A stretch of 14,213 nucleotides of DNA, from NCBI GenBank assembly GCA_033809415.1, contig JAPXLT010000105.1:1-14213 (forward strand). Reading direction: 5' to 3'. Position numbers and translations under genes: made by a program. The stretch's first letter is position 1; each line of letters opens with the position of its first letter. The stretch comes from JAQVUB01 sp033809415 (lineage in GTDB: Bacteria > Verrucomicrobiota > Lentisphaeria > Oligosphaerales > Oligosphaeraceae). Shown here in pieces: positions 6,824 through 13,892 of the stretch. The notes below the pieces were generated by a model. It saw only the letters and a list, made by a program, of their open reading frames with translations, had not been told where the DNA came from and searched no databases.

Positions 6824-8080
6824 TTACCATAGCTTGCGTGATTTTCCCAGATAATAATCCCAGAGCCAGTAACAGATATAATTACAGTAGAGCACCCTCT
6901 CCATATATTCATATCCCGGCGGAATATGTTCCGGGGAAGAACAAAATATGCCGCGGAATTTATCAGGGGTGAGCTGCCAAAGGATATGCTCTGCTTTCCT
7001 TGCAAGCTCGGGATCATTCAGATAGGATGCGGCGATAATTGCAGCAAATACGCTTTGAGTGCTCCCGGCCCGCCGACGATCACCGCCCCAAGTCATGAAG
7101 GAAAGATTCAACGGGTTTGTCAGCTCAGGAATTCTGCCTGGCGGAGTGAGTTCCAAGGAGTCCGCATCCGGGTTATAACGCATGATGTAATAATTCAAGC
7201 CGTCTTGCGTGGAAAGTTCGAGGAACAGCTCGTCGGACGCCAGATTTTCCAAGGTTACTCGACAAAGGTCCCGGTGTGCGGGCATTGCATTCCACAAATG
7301 CTCCATCGCCAGAGATTTCATCATCAGCGGGTTTTCATTCTGACGAAAATAACAGGCACCATCGTAGGTTTCGCCGCGCCGAAATCGCGCAGTCAGGGTA
7401 TCCACTGCTTTTTCCCCGAGTTTTTCGCTGAAGATAAGGCGTTCGGTTTCCTTTGTGCATTCCGGGGAGTGCTCGAGTCGGCTCGGCAGGCAGGCGATCC
7501 CGAGAAACATGGGGGCAATGTAATCGCAGAGTTGGCATTGTTTCTTAAGTGAAAAATAACTAAGAGAGTAATTGATCGTGCGCCAGTGCTCCGCCATTTT
7601 TGCCAGCATGTGCCGAATTTTCTCTTGTTCAGGCTTTGAAGCGATCTGGTAATATTCAAAAAGTCCGGACATGGCGAAAAGGTATTGATCCCGCGAAGTG
7701 TGAGTGCTAAACTTTCCACCATACGGCTTTGGGAAAAAACCTTCACAGCATCCCTTCTTCCCCAGTTCATAAATATGGCAGATGGCATGAAAAGCCTTTT
7801 TCGCACGGCGCAGGGCATCCGGCGACTCCTCGAGCCGAAAATGAAGACTTGTCGCGGCAAGATAGGCGCCGGTAGCCATACCTGCATCCTCATAAGGAAA
7901 CAAAAGATGCCCCGGGATATGTTTCTGCAAATCGCTTGGAATCCCTGTTTTTTCATCAGTTGGAGTCAGGTCATCAAAGTTCAGCACGATTCGTACCAGG
8001 TGTTCCTCATCCATCGCCTTTTCTTCAATCAGGCTGGAAAATTCCTCTGCACGCTGTCTCATGATGCTGCTTTTCGTCAT
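6824..8080 (-). CDS. Unrecognised 418-aa cytoplasmic protein, possibly an (alpha/alpha)6 glycan-active enzyme
   Basis: I do not recognise a named family. The protein has no signal peptide and no membrane segment. It is rich in amphipathic helices with many aromatic and Cys/His residues. Motifs that may matter are FPYEDAGMATGAYLAA (61-76), GGKFSTHTSRDQYLFAMSGL (121-140), and GETYDGACYF (236-245). Regularly spaced helical hairpins and a TSRDQ segment recall six-hairpin glycosidases or epimerases, but the resemblance is loose. The chosen ATG has a weak GAGG site ten bases upstream; an alternative ATG lies six codons in. The promoter closely matches that of the secreted glycosidase at 9760, so a role in the same sugar pathway is inferred. 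It runs divergently from the regulator gene. Confidence 0.75.
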   Translation of the reverse strand: MTKSSIMRQRAEEFSSLIEEKAMDEEHLVRIVLNFDDLTPTDEKTGIPSDLQKHIPGHLLFPYEDAGMATGAYLAATSLHFRLEESPDALRRAKKAFHAICHIYELGKKGCCEGFFPKPYGGKFSTHTSRDQYLFAMSGLFEYYQIASKPEQEKIRHMLAKMAEHWRTINYSLSYFSLKKQCQLCDYIAPMFLGIACLPSRLEHSPECTKETERLIFSEKLGEKAVDTLTARFRRGETYDGACYFRQNENPLMMKSLAMEHLWNAMPAHRDLCRVTLENLASDELFLELSTQDGLNYYIMRYNPDADSLELTPPGRIPELTNPLNLSFMTWGGDRRRAGSTQSVFAAIIAASYLNDPELARKAEHILWQLTPDKFRGIFCSSPEHIPPGYEYMERVLYCNYICYWLWDYYLGKSRKLW

Positions 8081-8114
8081 TGTGTTTGTGCCTCAGTTTA
8101 TCGCTTGCTTAAAG

Positions 8115-8182
8115 AACCGGCAAGTGCATATATTTTTTGATTTTCTTATATGTAATATAAGCACGCCATTTTTCCTTGTCAA
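8115..8182 (-). promoter_or_regulatory. Promoter and operator of the 418-aa gene (regulon copy 1)
   Basis: On the minus strand there is TTGACA (8182-8177), a 17-nt spacer, then TATATT (8159-8154), a near-ideal sigma-70 promoter. The -10 box lies inside the perfect palindrome CTTATAT-GTA-ATATAAG (8145-8161). A TATGCACTTGCCGGTT block (minus strand, 8130-8115) lies in the predicted leader. The 68-nt stretch matches 9673-9740 at 55 positions without gaps. Binding by the adjacent GntR-type protein is inferred. Confidence 0.85.
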
Positions 8183-8190
8183 GCATTTTT

Positions 8191-8221
8191 AGCCTGTTCG
8201 TGTATTTCGTGGTTAAAAAAA
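8191..8221 (+). repeat. TTCGTG-type dispersed element, copy e
   Basis: The element reads GCCTGTTCGTGTATTTCGTG followed by GTTAAAAAAA. It lies between the divergent promoters of the 418-aa gene and the regulator. It shares TTCGTGGTTAAAAAA exactly with copies at 3847-3882 and 6793-6820. Confidence 0.8.
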
Positions 8222-8237
8222 TCCTGGGAATATCGAG

Positions 8238-8265
8238 TTGAATTTTGCCGGAAAGATGATAGAAT
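8238..8265 (+). promoter_or_regulatory. Putative promoter of the GntR-type regulator gene
   Basis: TTGAAT (8238-8243), a 16-nt spacer and TAGAAT (8260-8265) would start transcription about 25 nt before the start codon. Between the boxes lies TTTTGCCGG (8243-8251), sharing TTTGCCGG with the leader block of the glycosidase gene (9731-9738) and TTGCCGG with that of the 418-aa gene. Autoregulation is therefore possible. The match is short, so it is only suggestive. Confidence 0.5.
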
Positions 8266-8296
8266 AATTGGATTGTTTTACCATTTAGGATGTGCC

Positions 8297-9430
8297 ATGA
8301 AGATCGATTTAAATGTACTTTGGAAAACACCGAATGCCAAGCCACTGTATCAGCAGTTGAAGGAACTGGTACAGGGGGCAATTCTCGCGGGAATTTATCT
8401 TCCCGGTGAAAAGCTGGAAAGTGAAAGGGAATTCATTGAAAAGGGGAATTTGAGTTATCCGACCGTTTCACGTGCGCTGCGGGAGCTGGCTCAGGAAGGT
8501 TATATCATCAGAAAGGTCGGCTCAGGCTCATTTGTCTGTCCTCATTTTCCAATGGTGCCTTCACAAATCAAGAATATTGTCGCTATCTATTATAACCTGG
8601 ATACACCATATTTCAAAAGACTGCGTTCGGGTATCGAGGCCGAATGCCGTGCCAGGGATATTCGGCTGCATTGCATCGCTACAGGACTTACTTTGTCCGA
8701 AGAAAAGCGGATTTTGACCAAGGAACTCAAAAGCGGAAAATTCGATGCAATTCTCGGTTATCCCTTCGGCTCGATGGAACTCAATCTACGCTTGTCGGAA
8801 ATGATCGACAAGGGGATTCCTGTCGTTATGATCGGCTCTTTTTTCTGCCAGTTTCAATGTGACTCCGTTTCTCCTGATTATGAGACAGGCAGTGAAAATG
8901 CGGCTGCTTTTCTGCTGGATCATGGCTATGACAACATCATTCATACTGGGGTTTCGCCAAAATTTCCTTTCAACATGCTTCAAATTGCCGTGGAACGCGG
9001 AATAAAAAATGCGATCAGCGCTTCCGGCTATGCAAATGCACGTTACCACAAACTTTCATTCACTATCGGAGAAAAAGGCGATTATCCGAAAGAATATTGG
9101 AGGCAGCTGTTCGAGTTGTGTGATATTGAATCGAAAACCGGCATCATCTGCGATACGGATGCGGTTGCAAGAGATGTCATCGACTTTTTGACCGCGCGAA
9201 AAATCGCCATCCCCGACCAAGTAGCTATTATCGGGGCAGGCGATCTCCCTCTCTATACCATGCAAAAACCGCTTCAGTTAAGCACGGTTGCATGGCCATT
9301 GGAACGCATGGGACGGGAAGCCGTCCGCCGCCTGCTTGTCCAGAAGGACAATACCTTCGATTCCTCCGTTCGCATCATTATGGATACAAAACTTATACTC
9401 AGAGATACGACCCCTAAGCAGCTGCCTTGA
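8297..9430 (+). CDS. GntR-type transcriptional regulator with LacI-like sugar-sensing domain
   Basis: A 377-aa DNA-binding regulator. Residues about 15-82 are a GntR winged helix: PLYQQLKELVQGAILAGIYL (16-35), PGEKLESEREF (36-46), then YPTVSRALRELAQEGYIIRK (54-73) as recognition region and wing. Residues about 93-372 resemble the periplasmic-binding-protein fold of LacI-family regulators (AIYYNLDTPYFKRLRSGIE; SPDYETGSENAAAFLLDHGY at 192-211; IIGAGDLPLYTMQKPLQLST), which normally bind a sugar or sugar phosphate and change operator affinity. The frame is open from 8273 (TTG), but the ATG at 8297 with AGGA six bases upstream fits the N-terminus better. It sits between the two genes that share a 68-nt promoter region, so those are its likely targets. 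The ligand is unknown. Confidence 0.9.
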   Translation: MKIDLNVLWKTPNAKPLYQQLKELVQGAILAGIYLPGEKLESEREFIEKGNLSYPTVSRALRELAQEGYIIRKVGSGSFVCPHFPMVPSQIKNIVAIYYNLDTPYFKRLRSGIEAECRARDIRLHCIATGLTLSEEKRILTKELKSGKFDAILGYPFGSMELNLRLSEMIDKGIPVVMIGSFFCQFQCDSVSPDYETGSENAAAFLLDHGYDNIIHTGVSPKFPFNMLQIAVERGIKNAISASGYANARYHKLSFTIGEKGDYPKEYWRQLFELCDIESKTGIICDTDAVARDVIDFLTARKIAIPDQVAIIGAGDLPLYTMQKPLQLSTVAWPLERMGREAVRRLLVQKDNTFDSSVRIIMDTKLILRDTTPKQLP

Positions 9431-9438
9431 TACATTAG

Positions 9439-9450
9439 AAGAATATTCTT
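9439..9450. other. 12-bp perfect palindrome after the regulator gene
   Basis: AAGAATATTCTT is a perfect loopless palindrome nine bases after the regulator's stop codon. It has no loop and no T-run, so it is not a convincing terminator. It does not resemble the 17-bp palindromes in the two shared promoters. Its role is unknown and it may be chance. Confidence 0.4.
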
Positions 9451-9475
9451 GGCGCGGACTAATCACCCGCAACCT

Positions 9476-9530
9476 AACACGGACGGAACACGGACGGAAC
9501 ACGGACGGAACACGGACGAGACACGGACGG
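9476..9530. repeat. Five tandem 11-bp units, AACACGGACGG
   Basis: Five head-to-tail copies; the first three are identical and the last two each differ by one base (AACACGGACGA, GACACGGACGG). They lie between the regulator and the glycosidase promoter and join directly to the GTCCAT array. Confidence 0.9.
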
Positions 9531-9537
9531 ATTGCTT

Positions 9538-9653
9538 GTCCATGTCCATTGTCCATCGTCCATCGTCCATTGTCCATTTTATTTTGTCCATTCCTGTCCA
9601 TCCCGTCCATTCTGTCCATTCCTGTCCATTGTCCATTCCTGTCCATTGTCCAT
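9538..9653. repeat. GTCCAT array, 14 copies at irregular spacing
   Basis: Fourteen GTCCAT hexamers are spaced mostly 6 to 10 bases apart (start to start), with one TTTATTTT insertion. On the other strand it reads ATGGAC, which creates spurious open frames rich in Met, Asp, Trp and Gly. The array ends 20 bp before the -35 box of the glycosidase gene. The core GTCCA is shared with the 9-bp array at 2346-2480. Confidence 0.9.
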
Positions 9654-9672
9654 AAAAAATACAAGCAACAGC

Positions 9673-9740
9673 TTGACAAAGAAATAACACATGCTTATAG
9701 TACATATAAGAAACGAGAAAAATGTATGCATTTGCCGGTT
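9673..9740 (+). promoter_or_regulatory. Promoter and operator of the glycosidase gene (regulon copy 2)
   Basis: TTGACA (9673-9678), a 17-nt spacer and TATAGT (9696-9701) form a strong sigma-70 promoter. The -10 box is inside the palindrome CTTATA-GTACA-TATAAG (9694-9710). TATGCATTTGCCGGTT (9725-9740) follows in the leader, then AAGGAG (9746-9751) and the start at 9760. The region matches copy 1 at 55 of 68 positions, while flanking sequence differs, indicating selection on the site. Confidence 0.88.
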
Positions 9741-9759
9741 GTGTTAAGGAGATAAAAGA

Positions 9760-12700
9760 ATGAAACTTAAAAAAGCTTTGATGTTTTTTTGGCTCTTCTG
9801 CGTCGGAGGCATTGCAATGGGTGAAATGGTGGATAACAGCTTTGGTGACTTGCAACTGGTGGAATATGTGGACACGGAGCAGACCACGCCCCTTGTCTCC
9901 GTCCTGCCTTGCAAAAATGCACCGGTCATTGACGGAGTCCTTTCCGATCCCGCCTGGCAGGAGTCAACCCGCTTCCTCGGATTCATAGATAACACTACGC
10001 GGCTCTATGCTTCAAGGCAAACTTTCGTATCACTGATGTATGACGAAGAAGCTTTGTATGTTGCGATGGAATCAGGCACGGAAGGCACCACACCGACTGC
10101 GGAGGACTGCTACGCAATCATCCTGCAAGCTCCTGAAGGCAATGCCCCGCCGCTCGTTTTTCGTGTTTCGCCTACAGGCGAAGTGGGCAATGCGTCCGGA
10201 GACCCGATTCCGGCGGAAACGGTCACATGCGCCTCGCGTGTGGAAGACGCCCGCTGGACCGTTGAATTGGCGTTACGGTTCAAGAGCTTGAATATCCCAT
10301 ATCCGGGCAAGGGATACTGGAAGGTCAATTTTTGCCGCTGGTGGACTGCCCCCAAAGCCCAGACTTCCTGGATAGGACAACGCATCCCAAGCTTGAAGGA
10401 CATTGACACGGCAGAAACAGGATTGCTGCTGTTCCGGAAAAATGGCCCGGTGTTGCGCATCGAGTCATACGGGGCATTGGAACGGAAAGAACACCATTTA
10501 TCATGCCGTTTTTTAATCCGTGAGGAAGGCGAAGTGCTCTTTGCGTTAAGCGATGCAGTTGCCAAGGGAAAGATGTCACGCAATGCACATACTGAACAAC
10601 ATGTCACAGGAGAGTTTCAAACACTGACACTCACAGATAAAACAGCCGGTGCCGGACATCTTAAGAACGCTGATGCTGTCGCCTATTCGTTCGTCAACAA
10701 GTCATTTAACCGTGTCTATTTCCGTGCGGACCGTTGCCCTGTCGGCGGCGCACCGCCTGTGATAGCCATCAGTACCACTTCGTTCGAAAAACGGGAACAT
10801 CTGCGCATCATCGTAGATACCTGGGGGCTGGTGCCGGAACTCGTTGGACATGCCGACGTTACGGTTTCGCTGATACGCCGCGCAAGCGGCGAGGCGGTTT
10901 CCGATAAGGATGCCGTCGTCACCATGGTGCGCCATACAAAGATTGTCAAGCGCATGCTCTCAACTGCTATTCCGCTGAACCAGCTCGAGCCGGGTGCCGA
11001 ATATACGGTGCGGGCAGAGATAGCGACTGCTGACGGAACAAGCCTCGGCGTCCATGAAGCCTCCATCACCTATCCGGACATCTCGCGCTGGATGAATAAT
11101 AAACTGGGCATGGATGACGTGGTGCCGACGCCATTCACGCCGATCCAAAGCGAGCAAAACACCATTCGCTGCTGGGGACGCGAATACCGATTCTCCGCCG
11201 GGAGCGGTTTCCCAACGCAGATCGTCACGCGCGGGCAGGAAATCCTTGCGTCCGCTCCAACACTGACCTTGCGGACGGCGCGGGGCGATGTGGCCTGGCT
11301 GGAAAAAAACGGAAAAATGCTCGAGGTCAAGGATACTGCGGCCTCGTTTCAAGCCTCGGCCAAATCGGCTGAATTATCATTGGAGACCGTCTCCACCATC
11401 GAGTATGACGGGATGATGCGCATAGACATGACCATCGCCCCCGTTGACACCGTTTCATTGAACGGGCTGACGCTTGTGATCCCGCTGAAACCGGAGCATG
11501 CCCGCTATCTGGGCGTGACCGAAAGCGTAGGCGCCGGACAGCGCAGCTACCATTTTTACGGTGCCTTGCCGGAAAACGGATACCGCTGGAAATTCATACC
11601 ATTCCTGTGGCTGGGCGACGAAGACCGCGGCTTGCTCTGGTTCTGTGAAAGCGCCCAATACTGGCGTCCTAAAGATCCGGATGCCGCCTTGGAAGTCACC
11701 CGTGATGGCGAGGTCGTCGCGTTGCGTGTCAACCTAATTGGCCGTGAAACATCACTGGACAAACCGCTGCACTTCACCATGGGCCTGCAAGCCTCACCGG
11801 TGCGCCCATTGCCGGAGAATTGGCGGCGCATGGAAACAAAATTTACCGTCGGCCCGACTACCAACGAGCACTTTGCCTATGTGCCGGAACAGCTATACGC
11901 CTGTGAAGACCTTCTTAAAAAAAGCAAAGCTGCCGGGAAAAAGATCAGTGCATATACTTTCCTCAACAATGTCTCGACACGCCTGCCGGAATACAACCTG
12001 TTCTTCGACGAGTGGAAACGGGAACGCAATGCGGCAAAGGGCAAGTATTTCCTGGATGTAGTGGCGCCCAACGTCAAAAGCTGGCAGGATTTTGTGGTGT
12101 GGAGCTGGAAACTTGGACTCGAACGCTTCGACATTGACGGATTGTACTATGACCTGGTATGGCCGTCGCCCAGTACTAATCCCGACCATGGCGGCTATGT
12201 AACCGAAGATGGCAAGCCGGGCAGATGCTGGCCCATCTTTGCCGTGCGAGAAATTGCAAAACGAGCCTATGTCATGTATCGGATGCACAAACAGGAAACA
12301 GCCTTTATCGGGCATTGCTCCTCCAATCCCATCATTCTGCCGATACTGAGCTTTTGTGACTTTGCCCTTGACGGGGAACAATTCGCCACTGTCCTGCATA
12401 GCTATACCGATCAGGTGCCGCTTGACAAGTGGCGCACGGAATTCACCTGCCGGCAATTTGGCATGATGCCCTTATTCTTGCCGGAAATACAGAAAAGCGG
12501 CAACACCAACTACAATCATACAAAACCGGAGCCGACTGCCGAAATGGCAGGGTTGACGTATCTGCATGACATTATGGTCTGGGGAATTTGGGTACACCCA
12601 AAGACTATGCATGAATATCAAAATGCCAAGATGGCTTTTCTCGCTGATGGCGACGTCGAGTTCCTGCCATACTGGTCGAATGGAGACGTTTTTTCCAGCG

Positions 12701-12969
12701 ACTCGGAATCAGTCAAGATCAGCGCCTACCGCAAACGCGGGGCTTGCCTGATGATGGTCATGAATATGAGCACGGAACCGGTCTCGACAACGCTGAATGT
12801 CAATCTTTCCGCACTTGGACTCGATGCAGCTTCGCTTGGCGTAAAAGATGCTGTGTCCAACGAACCTTTGACACTGGCCGGCGGGAAACTAAAAATGGCA
12901 CTGCAAAACCGTCGGCTTTACATGATTGCGATTACCGGGGAATCCAACGTTACCAAAGACGATAAATGA
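9760..12969 (+). CDS. Secreted CBM9-like / GH123-like (DUF6067-type) glycosidase
   Basis: A 1069-aa exported protein with a signal peptide at about 1-21. Residues about 48-225 look like a CBM9/DOMON-like sugar-binding domain: the APVIDGVLSDPAWQES opening (54-69) and the VEDARWTVELALRF strand (161-174) are typical. Residues about 460-690 are a beta-sandwich of the kind preceding GH123-type catalytic domains, with KFIPFLWLGDEDRGLLWFCE (611-630). Residues about 700-960 look like a TIM barrel: FDIDGLYYDL (790-799), GHCSSNPIIL (851-860) and FALDGEQF (868-875) supply acidic candidates D791, D793, D798, D871 and E873. A C-terminal beta domain follows (about 980-1060). GH123 enzymes are N-acetyl-hexosaminidases, but the usual adjacent Asp-Glu pair is not obvious, so substrate and even catalysis are uncertain. 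AAGGAG precedes the ATG. The promoter is shared with the 418-aa gene, so both are probably controlled by the neighbouring GntR-type regulator. Confidence 0.8.
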   Translation: MKLKKALMFFWLFCVGGIAMGEMVDNSFGDLQLVEYVDTEQTTPLVSVLPCKNAPVIDGVLSDPAWQESTRFLGFIDNTTRLYASRQTFVSLMYDEEALYVAMESGTEGTTPTAEDCYAIILQAPEGNAPPLVFRVSPTGEVGNASGDPIPAETVTCASRVEDARWTVELALRFKSLNIPYPGKGYWKVNFCRWWTAPKAQTSWIGQRIPSLKDIDTAETGLLLFRKNGPVLRIESYGALERKEHHLSCRFLIREEGEVLFALSDAVAKGKMSRNAHTEQHVTGEFQTLTLTDKTAGAGHLKNADAVAYSFVNKSFNRVYFRADRCPVGGAPPVIAISTTSFEKREHLRIIVDTWGLVPELVGHADVTVSLIRRASGEAVSDKDAVVTMVRHTKIVKRMLSTAIPLNQLEPGAEYTVRAEIATADGTSLGVHEASITYPDISRWMNNKLGMDDVVPTPFTPIQSEQNTIRCWGREYRFSAGSGFPTQIVTRGQEILASAPTLTLRTARGDVAWLEKNGKMLEVKDTAASFQASAKSAELSLETVSTIEYDGMMRIDMTIAPVDTVSLNGLTLVIPLKPEHARYLGVTESVGAGQRSYHFYGALPENGYRWKFIPFLWLGDEDRGLLWFCESAQYWRPKDPDAALEVTRDGEVVALRVNLIGRETSLDKPLHFTMGLQASPVRPLPENWRRMETKFTVGPTTNEHFAYVPEQLYACEDLLKKSKAAGKKISAYTFLNNVSTRLPEYNLFFDEWKRERNAAKGKYFLDVVAPNVKSWQDFVVWSWKLGLERFDIDGLYYDLVWPSPSTNPDHGGYVTEDGKPGRCWPIFAVREIAKRAYVMYRMHKQETAFIGHCSSNPIILPILSFCDFALDGEQFATVLHSYTDQVPLDKWRTEFTCRQFGMMPLFLPEIQKSGNTNYNHTKPEPTAEMAGLTYLHDIMVWGIWVHPKTMHEYQNAKMAFLADGDVEFLPYWSNGDVFSSDSESVKISAYRKRGACLMMVMNMSTEPVSTTLNVNLSALGLDAASLGVKDAVSNEPLTLAGGKLKMALQNRRLYMIAITGESNVTKDDK

Positions 12970-13225
12970 AAACGTAAGCGAGGAATTCTTTTTGAACAAC
13001 GAAATGCCCGAAAGGACACGAAAAAATTTGGAAGTGGCTTTCTCTGCGTAAATGTGTTGTGCTCGCCATGAAATTTTCTCGTGTCCATTCGTATCTTTCG
13101 TTGTAAAAAACTGTCACCCGGCTTTACTGACGCATTACGTGAAAACAGCTTTGAATCGGTTCCTTTTTTCCCACTTTCGTAAGAAAGGCGTTATCAATCT
13201 CTACTAAAATTCGGAGGGACAGACC
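12970..13225. repeat. Intergenic repeat cluster between glycosidase and pseudopilin genes
   Basis: No gene is seen. It holds an inverted TTCGTG-type copy (12990-13029, on the minus strand TTTCGTGTCCTTTCGGGCAT then TTCGTTGTTCAAAAA) and a forward copy (about 13075-13110). Next to the latter is a single arm of the palindromic element (CTGTCACCCGGCTTTACTGA, from 13111), matching 4649-4674 in inverted orientation at 24 of 26 positions. The pair of opposed TTCGTG copies could itself fold back. No clear promoter for the next gene stands out. Confidence 0.75.
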
Positions 13226-13879
13226 ATGCACAAGCCATCTTCCAACTATCGCATCCCATCCATGTTTACTCTTATTGAACTGCTCGTGGTCATAGCGATC
13301 ATAGCTATTTTGGCCAGCATGCTGTTGCCGGCTTTAGGCAAAGCCCGTGCCCGTGCCAAAGCGATTTCCTGCACCAGCAACTTAAAGCAGCAGGGCTTGG
13401 GCTTCAACATGTATCTTGATGAAAACAGCGATTACTTTCCAACGCGTCAAACCTCATGCGAACCATACTATGCCTGGCATGGCCTGATCCTGGGGTATCT
13501 CGGTGCCGCGAAACCGTTTTGGGGAGAGTCGCACCCCCGGCTTTATCCTTTCAAATGTCCCTCGCAAACCGCCGCCTTCCAGTTTGGCTATCATATTAAG
13601 TATGGTTACAACTGGACCATGAGCCAAATCTTTTCCGGCAAAATAAAGAATCCGTCCTTGAAAAACCTGGTCATAGATACGACAGATGGGCATGACTGGA
13701 CCTACGCAACCATAAGCAATCAACTAACTGGTAACGTTAAGCTTCCGGCTTATACTTTCGGCGTGGTTTCGCCTCGTCACCAGAACAATACCAATGTCTT
13801 GTTCGCTGACCTGCACGTCGAGGCAAAAAGATGTGCGGAAGTTTACAGTATGCAAGCAATGTACGATCCAGCAAAATAA
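13226..13879 (+). CDS. Prepilin-type pseudopilin (type II secretion/type IV pilin-like), short form
   Basis: A 217-aa protein with a class III (prepilin) leader. SMFTLIELLVVIAIIAILAS (12-31) carries the F+1 and E+5 residues (F14, E18) and the hydrophobic helix that anchors it in the inner membrane before assembly. The residue before the cleavage point is Met13, not the usual Gly. The globular part ends with PRHQNNTNVLFADLHVEAK (183-201), a variant of the H-xn-DG type tail common in the many pseudopilins of Planctomycetes and Lentisphaerae (here DLH instead of DGH). Two Cys pairs may form disulphides (C49/C78, C111/C203, pairing unknown). GGAGGG precedes the ATG at good spacing. It follows the glycosidase gene on the same strand after 256 bp of repeats, so shared transcription is uncertain. 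The role is probably surface display or secretion. Confidence 0.88.
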   Translation: MHKPSSNYRIPSMFTLIELLVVIAIIAILASMLLPALGKARARAKAISCTSNLKQQGLGFNMYLDENSDYFPTRQTSCEPYYAWHGLILGYLGAAKPFWGESHPRLYPFKCPSQTAAFQFGYHIKYGYNWTMSQIFSGKIKNPSLKNLVIDTTDGHDWTYATISNQLTGNVKLPAYTFGVVSPRHQNNTNVLFADLHVEAKRCAEVYSMQAMYDPAK

Positions 13880-13892
13880 TTCGAGTAAATCA

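Noticed and set aside
9439..9450. Terminator for the regulator gene
   Set aside because: The palindrome AAGAATATTCTT has no loop and is not followed by a T-run.
9278..9855. Minus-strand frames rich in Met-Asp-Asn-Gly-Trp across the GTCCAT array
   Set aside because: They are shadows of the GTCCAT/AACACGGACGG arrays and overlap the regulator's 3' end and the glycosidase promoter.
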